Source: an uncultured Flavobacteriaceae bacterium (GTDB taxonomy: Bacteria; Bacteroidota; Bacteroidia; Flavobacteriales; Flavobacteriaceae). From it: 9,209 nucleotides of DNA. The translations under genes and the position numbers were made by a program. This document shows, piece after piece, positions 6,060 through 9,209 of the stretch (its first letter is position 1; each line of letters opens with the position of its first letter). The stretch is taken from positions 1 to 9,209 of the forward strand of contig CALITN010000038.1 of NCBI GenBank assembly GCA_938041595.1, given 5' to 3'. The notes below the pieces were generated by a model. That model made no database searches and was not told where the DNA came from. It worked only from the letters and a program-made list of their open reading frames with translations.

Positions 6060-6945
6060 TTTCAATTTCTTGAGGGTGCTCCATAAAGTAGTTAAACTGT
6101 TGGCGTTCTTTGGCAAAACGTTCTAAAATAAGCTCATATAAGGCTTGCTTGGCATGACCATATCCCATCCCTCCAGCGAGGTATTCCTGGCGGAGGACTT
6201 GTGTTTGTTCTTTGTTTGCGAGCAGTTCATACAAGGCAAATACATTGCAGTTGTCTGGGTCTTTGGGATCCTCCAAGGGCGTGCTATCTGTTTGAATTTT
6301 CATCACCTGTTTGCGTAGCGCCTTATCATCCAAAAAGATATTGAGGGTGTTTTCTTTGGACTTGCTCATCTTTTGACCATCGGTTCCGGGGATGTATTGG
6401 GTTTCGTTTTGAACAGAAGCTTGAGGAATGACAAAAGTTTCACCCATCAGATTGTTAAATCGCGCGGCCACATCGCGGGTCATTTCCAAATGTTGGAGTT
6501 GGTCTTTTCCCACAGGCACTACTTCGGCATCGTAGAGCAATATATCCGCGGCCATCAGCATGGGGTAGCTAAAAAGCCCGGCATTAACATCAGCCAAGCG
6601 ATCGGCTTTATCTTTAAAAGAATGGGCCAAGGTAAGTCGTTGATAGGGGAAGTAACAGCTAAGGTACCAGGTAAGTTCTGTGGTTTGGCACACATCGCTT
6701 TGACGGTAAAAAATCGTTTTTTCTGTATCCAAGCCACAGGCCAACCATGCTGCGGCGGTGGCGTGGGTGTTTTCTCTGAGAATTTCTCCATCCTTAATTT
6801 GCGTTAGGGAATGCAGGTCGGCAATAAAGAGGAAAGATTCGTCTTGCGACGCTTTGGCCAGTTCAATAGCTGGTAAAATGGCGCCTAAGAGGTTGCCTAG
6901 GTGGGGGGTTCCAGTAGATTGTACGCCCGTGAGAACTCGTGCCAT
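5977..6945 (-). CDS. trpS: Tryptophan-tRNA ligase
   Basis: This is a class Ic aminoacyl-tRNA synthetase that charges tRNA-Trp using ATP. Both signature motifs are present: the HIGH equivalent PHLGN (14-18) after TGVQSTG, and KMSKS (192-196) in GTDGQKMSKSKEN. Between them lie the Trp-binding region with MAADILLYDAEVVPVGKDQLQHLE (split about 131-142 and 143-154) and SYPMLMA near 126. At 322 aa it matches the usual bacterial length of about 320-340 aa. The ATG at 6945 starts MARVLTGVQSTG, the family N-terminus. Its stop (TAA, 5977-5979) overlaps the original dprA stop TAG at 5978-5980 on the other strand, so the two genes end back to back; only the frameshifted dprA frame reads further into it. 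A consensus promoter lies just upstream. No T-box or Trp leader peptide is visible. Confidence 0.97.
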   Translation of the reverse strand: MARVLTGVQSTGTPHLGNLLGAILPAIELAKASQDESFLFIADLHSLTQIKDGEILRENTHATAAAWLACGLDTEKTIFYRQSDVCQTTELTWYLSCYFPYQRLTLAHSFKDKADRLADVNAGLFSYPMLMAADILLYDAEVVPVGKDQLQHLEMTRDVAARFNNLMGETFVIPQASVQNETQYIPGTDGQKMSKSKENTLNIFLDDKALRKQVMKIQTDSTPLEDPKDPDNCNVFALYELLANKEQTQVLRQEYLAGGMGYGHAKQALYELILERFAKERQQFNYFMEHPQEIEISLAKGADRARAIANEVLLRVRNKVGY

Positions 6946-6970
6946 AGCAGTGGTTTGTGTTTGTGGTGTA

Positions 6971-7002
6971 CAAAGATATTTTTTTTGGGCGGCGCACCCA
7001 AA
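6971..7002 (-). promoter_or_regulatory. Bacteroidota-type promoter of trpS
   Basis: Reading the minus strand, TTTG (7002-6999), a 20-base spacer and TATCTTTG (6978-6971) match the TTTG-N(19-21)-TAnnTTTG consensus exactly. The predicted transcript start near 6966 leaves a leader of about 20 bases before the trpS ATG at 6945. Confidence 0.75.
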
Positions 7003-7003
7003 A
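6983..7003. repeat. Inverted repeat inside the trpS promoter spacer
   Basis: TTTTGGG (6983-6989) and CCCAAAA (6997-7003) are perfect 7-base inverted arms around a 7-base centre (CGGCGCA). The right arm covers the -33 TTTG of the trpS promoter. The geometry would suit a repressor operator, but the GC-rich arms plus A/T runs could also be chance. A second, near-perfect palindrome GGGAGGCTCCC (7004-7014) abuts it. Confidence 0.5.
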
Positions 7004-7043
7004 GGGAGGCTCCCATTTGCAAAAAAAACCTACTTTTAGGTCA

Positions 7044-7820
7044 ATGCGACGCATTCTTTTAATTCTTTGGCGTATTTGGTTTTACACCCTTGCGGCCATA
7101 CCGGTTTTGGTGCTGTTTCCGCTCCTAGCCCTTTTGGTGTTTTTACCCAATGGCTACCCCTATTTATTTTGGATTGCTCGAAATATCTGGGCGCCCTTTA
7201 TTTTGACGGGGATGGGTTTTTGGACTCGTATCCAAAATACTTCTGGAGCCCAACCCCAAAAGAGCTATCTATTGATAGCCAACCACACAAGCTATATCGA
7301 TCCTTTTTTGATGCTCCGGGCTTGGAAGACTCCCTTTGTGTTTGTGGGGAAAAAAGAATTGGTGGAAATTCCCGTGTTTGGCTTTATCTACAAGCGAGCC
7401 GCCATTATGGTGGATCGTTCCGATAAGAAAAGTCGTTTTGCTGTATATGGATTGGCCGAAAAAGTGATTCATGGCGGGTATAGTGTCTGTATTTTTCCAG
7501 AAAAGGACTATTTGGACGAATCCAAATTATTAAACGAATTCAAACGCGGCGCTTTTAAGTTGGCCATTGAGCACCAATTGCCGGTCTTACCGATGGTTTT
7601 TTACGATCCGAAGCGGATGTTCCCTTGGTACACCACCTATGGTTTTCCAGGTCCTATGCGCGTTTCCATTTATCCGCCATTGCCAACAGAGGGATTGACG
7701 GAAAGTGACATTCCAGAACTACAGCAAAAAGCCCATAATTTTATCAAAGACAAATTATTGTCTGACCCCAAGCAGCGTGCCCTAGAGGCACTCGCCAAAT
7801 GGGAAGCGCTTCATTCCTAA
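7044..7820 (+). CDS. 1-acyl-sn-glycerol-3-phosphate acyltransferase family protein (PlsC-like)
   Basis: This is predicted to acylate lysophosphatidic acid or a related lysolipid at the inner membrane, giving phosphatidic acid for phospholipid synthesis. Residues about 5-35 are hydrophobic (membrane anchor). The acyltransferase blocks follow: NHTSYID (80-86) holding the catalytic HX4D pair His81/Asp86, GFIYKRAAIMVDR (113-125), FPE (151-153), and FKRGAFKLAIEHQLPVLPM (166-184). Block III reads FPEKDYLDES instead of the common FPEGTRS; the Glu is kept but the Gly-Thr-Arg is not, which may shift substrate choice. At 258 aa it is of normal size. ATG 7044 is chosen over a GTG at 6957: the extra 29 residues would be read from the trpS promoter and inverted repeat, look non-protein-like, and precede a proper MRRILLILWR signal-anchor start. 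It is divergent from trpS, and its stop overlaps the phzF stop by 4 bases. Confidence 0.9.
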   Translation: MRRILLILWRIWFYTLAAIPVLVLFPLLALLVFLPNGYPYLFWIARNIWAPFILTGMGFWTRIQNTSGAQPQKSYLLIANHTSYIDPFLMLRAWKTPFVFVGKKELVEIPVFGFIYKRAAIMVDRSDKKSRFAVYGLAEKVIHGGYSVCIFPEKDYLDESKLLNEFKRGAFKLAIEHQLPVLPMVFYDPKRMFPWYTTYGFPGPMRVSIYPPLPTEGLTESDIPELQQKAHNFIKDKLLSDPKQRALEALAKWEALHS

Positions 7821-8608
7821 GGAAGATAGATTTCTCCTTTTAAATACAGCCGCGCCTGCCCACCAATACGCACTCGATCATCTCGATGTTCACAGTCCAA
7901 AACCCCGATGCGTTTCGAGATTTGTCGGGCTTGCAGATGCTTTTTACCCAATTTGGGGGCCCAAAGGGGAATCAAGGAAGTGTGGGCTGAGCCCGTTACA
8001 TAGTCTTCATCAACTCCTGTTTGGGGAGCAAAAAAACGCGAAACAAAATCGACGGAGTCTCCTGGGGCAGTAACAATCAATCCTCGTTCACCGAGTTGTT
8101 TTATCCAACGCATATCCGGCTGGAGGTCTGCCACGGCAGTCTCGTTTTTCAGAACCACAATAAAATCAGTTTCTCCCTTCCAGTATTCGATGGGTGCGAC
8201 TCCCAAACCTTCTAAGGCCCCTTCGAGAGGGGCGATGGGCGCAATGCGATCCGTGGGGAAATTGAGAAAAAACAGCTCTTCTTCTTGGGTGACGGAAAGC
8301 ACTCCTTTGGACAACGTTTGGAATTTCAGAACCTTTTTGGGCACTTTTAGAACCATTTTAAGCACAAACGCAGCAGCAAGGGTGGCATGACCACAGAGGT
8401 CTACCTCTACATCGGGGGTAAACCAACGGATGTGGTATTGGTCTCCATCGGGAACGACAAAAACCGTTTCGGCCAGATTGTTTTCATTGCCAATAGCTTG
8501 CATTTGGGTGTCTGACAACCACTGGTCTAGGATACAGACCGCGGCGGGATTACCCCCAAAAACACGATCCGTAAAGGCATCTACTTGGTAAAGAGTCAGC
8601 GTTGGCAT
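7817..8608 (-). CDS. PhzF family isomerase/epimerase-like protein
   Basis: This family has the diaminopimelate-epimerase fold; PhzF itself isomerises trans-2,3-dihydro-3-hydroxyanthranilate in phenazine synthesis, but most members, including this one, have no known substrate. Family motifs are in place: QVDAFTDRVFGGNPAAVC (8-25), NNLAETVF with the catalytic-type Glu47, DLCGHATLAAAFVL (70-83), and DEDYVTGSAHTSLIPLW (200-216) with GSAH near 206-209. Length 263 aa is normal. No phenazine genes are nearby, so a phenazine role is unlikely. It begins 3 bases downstream of the recA stop on the same strand, so it is probably co-transcribed with recA. The annotation 'phenazine biosynthesis protein' should not be used. 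Confidence 0.9.
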   Translation of the reverse strand: MPTLTLYQVDAFTDRVFGGNPAAVCILDQWLSDTQMQAIGNENNLAETVFVVPDGDQYHIRWFTPDVEVDLCGHATLAAAFVLKMVLKVPKKVLKFQTLSKGVLSVTQEEELFFLNFPTDRIAPIAPLEGALEGLGVAPIEYWKGETDFIVVLKNETAVADLQPDMRWIKQLGERGLIVTAPGDSVDFVSRFFAPQTGVDEDYVTGSAHTSLIPLWAPKLGKKHLQARQISKRIGVLDCEHRDDRVRIGGQARLYLKGEIYLP

Positions 8609-8611
8609 GGG

Positions 8612-9209
8612 CTATTCTTCCACAACCTTAAGCGCATTTTTGATTTTGTCCTCCAGTTCCTCCATCAGTTCTGGATTGTCTAGCAAAAGGGTTTTGACAG
8701 CGTCGCGGCCTTGCCCTAATTTGGTGTCTCCGTAGCTAAACCAAGACCCACTCTTTTTGACGATTTCATAGTTGACACCAAGGTCGATAATCTCTCCTAT
8801 TTTCGAAATCCCTTCACCATACATAATGTCAAACTCTGTGGTCTTAAAGGGAGGGGCGACTTTATTTTTCACGACTTTCACGCGGGTTTTGTTCCCCAAG
8901 ACTTCTGCATCGGCACTTTTGATCTGTGTAGAACGACGAATATCCAAACGAACAGAGGCGTAGAATTTAAGCGCGTTTCCTCCTGTAGTTGTTTCAGGAT
9001 TGCCAAACATCACTCCGATTTTTTCACGAAGCTGGTTGATAAAGAAAACGGTACAATTGGTTTTGCTGATGGAAGCGGTGAGTTTGCGCAGTGCTTGCGA
9101 CATCAAACGGGCATGGAGACCCATTTTGGAGTCTCCCATTTCCCCTTCGATTTCACTTTTGGGTGTCAATGCGGCAACAGAATCAACAACAACAATATCG
9201 ACCGCTCCA
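8612..9209 (-). CDS. recA: Recombinase RecA, C-terminal part (cut by window edge)
   Basis: RecA is the ATP-dependent strand-exchange protein that also triggers LexA-type self-cleavage. The 198 residues inside the window begin in the Walker B strand ([14 protein letters not shown]), followed by loop L1 with [23 protein letters not shown], the strand [21 protein letters not shown], and loop L2 with [20 protein letters not shown]. The C-terminal domain runs [31 protein letters not shown]. The Walker A region lies beyond the edge. The tail ends [15 protein letters not shown], without the long acidic extension of E. coli RecA. The frame is intact to the edge. The phzF start follows after 3 bases. 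With dprA about 3 kb away, both partners of RecA loading on transforming DNA are in this segment, though not in one operon. Confidence 0.97.
   Translation of the reverse strand, partial: GAVDIVVVDSVAALTPKSEIEGEMGDSKMGLHARLMSQALRKLTASISKTNCTVFFINQLREKIGVMFGNPETTTGGNALKFYASVRLDIRRSTQIKSADAEVLGNKTRVKVVKNKVAPPFKTTEFDIMYGEGISKIGEIIDLGVNYEIVKKSGSWFSYGDTKLGQGRDAVKTLLLDNPELMEELEDKIKNALKVVEE

Noticed and set aside
6373..6807. Plus-strand open frame of 144 codons
   Set aside because: It is antisense to the catalytic core of trpS, where every conserved motif is on the minus strand.
6957..7043. GTG start giving 29 extra residues on the PlsC-like protein
   Set aside because: The extension would be coded by the trpS promoter and its inverted repeats; the ATG at 7044 gives a normal membrane-anchor start.
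7817..8608. Phenazine biosynthesis locus
   Set aside because: Only a PhzF-fold gene is present; no phzA-E or phzG homologs are nearby, and most PhzF-family proteins are unrelated to phenazines.

Overview
The window looks like a chromosomal segment of a Bacteroidota bacterium, most likely in or near the class Flavobacteriia. Three things point there: the gene families (a DUF4292 lipoprotein, an EnvC-type coiled-coil/LytM protein and an HU-CCDC81/SPOR membrane protein), start codons without Shine-Dalgarno sequences, and two upstream regions matching the Bacteroidota promoter consensus TTTG-N(18-20)-TAnnTTTG. The content is mostly core housekeeping. I see no CRISPR array, insertion sequence, rRNA, tRNA or phage module.

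Layout. (1) Bases 1-154 hold the 3' end of a VOC (glyoxalase-fold) gene of the CadI/ArsI type. An in-frame TAA at 80-82 precedes a further 23 open codons that end in a Cys-Cys tail. (2) Bases 331-3806, plus strand, form a tight cluster: dut, a sugar-phosphate nucleotidyltransferase starting at TTG, a DUF4292 lipoprotein, and an EnvC-like protein with a catalytically dead LytM domain. (3) Bases 3817-4815, minus strand, encode an HU-CCDC81/SPOR membrane protein convergent with the EnvC-like gene, with a consensus promoter almost touching its ATG. (4) dprA starts at 4896 on the plus strand. Its final codons are out of frame: a -1 shift at an A5 run (5934-5938) restores the usual C-terminus and a stop at 5978-5980, whereas the frame as given runs to 6059 inside antisense trpS. 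(5) trpS (minus) and a PlsC-type acyltransferase (plus, ATG at 7044) diverge from a short promoter region with inverted repeats. (6) A recA-phzF pair on the minus strand ends the window. recA is cut by the window edge, and phzF starts 3 bases after it and overlaps the acyltransferase stop by 4 bases.

Themes. The 796-4815 block is envelope-oriented: precursor sugar activation, an outer-membrane lipoprotein of probable LolA/LolB-like fold, a probable amidase activator, and a peptidoglycan-binding SPOR protein with a nucleoid-type domain. dprA and recA, about 3 kb apart, act together in natural transformation. The frame break in dprA is the strongest anomaly. The nonsense codon in the CadI/ArsI-like gene is second. 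I did not find a convincing wholly new system.
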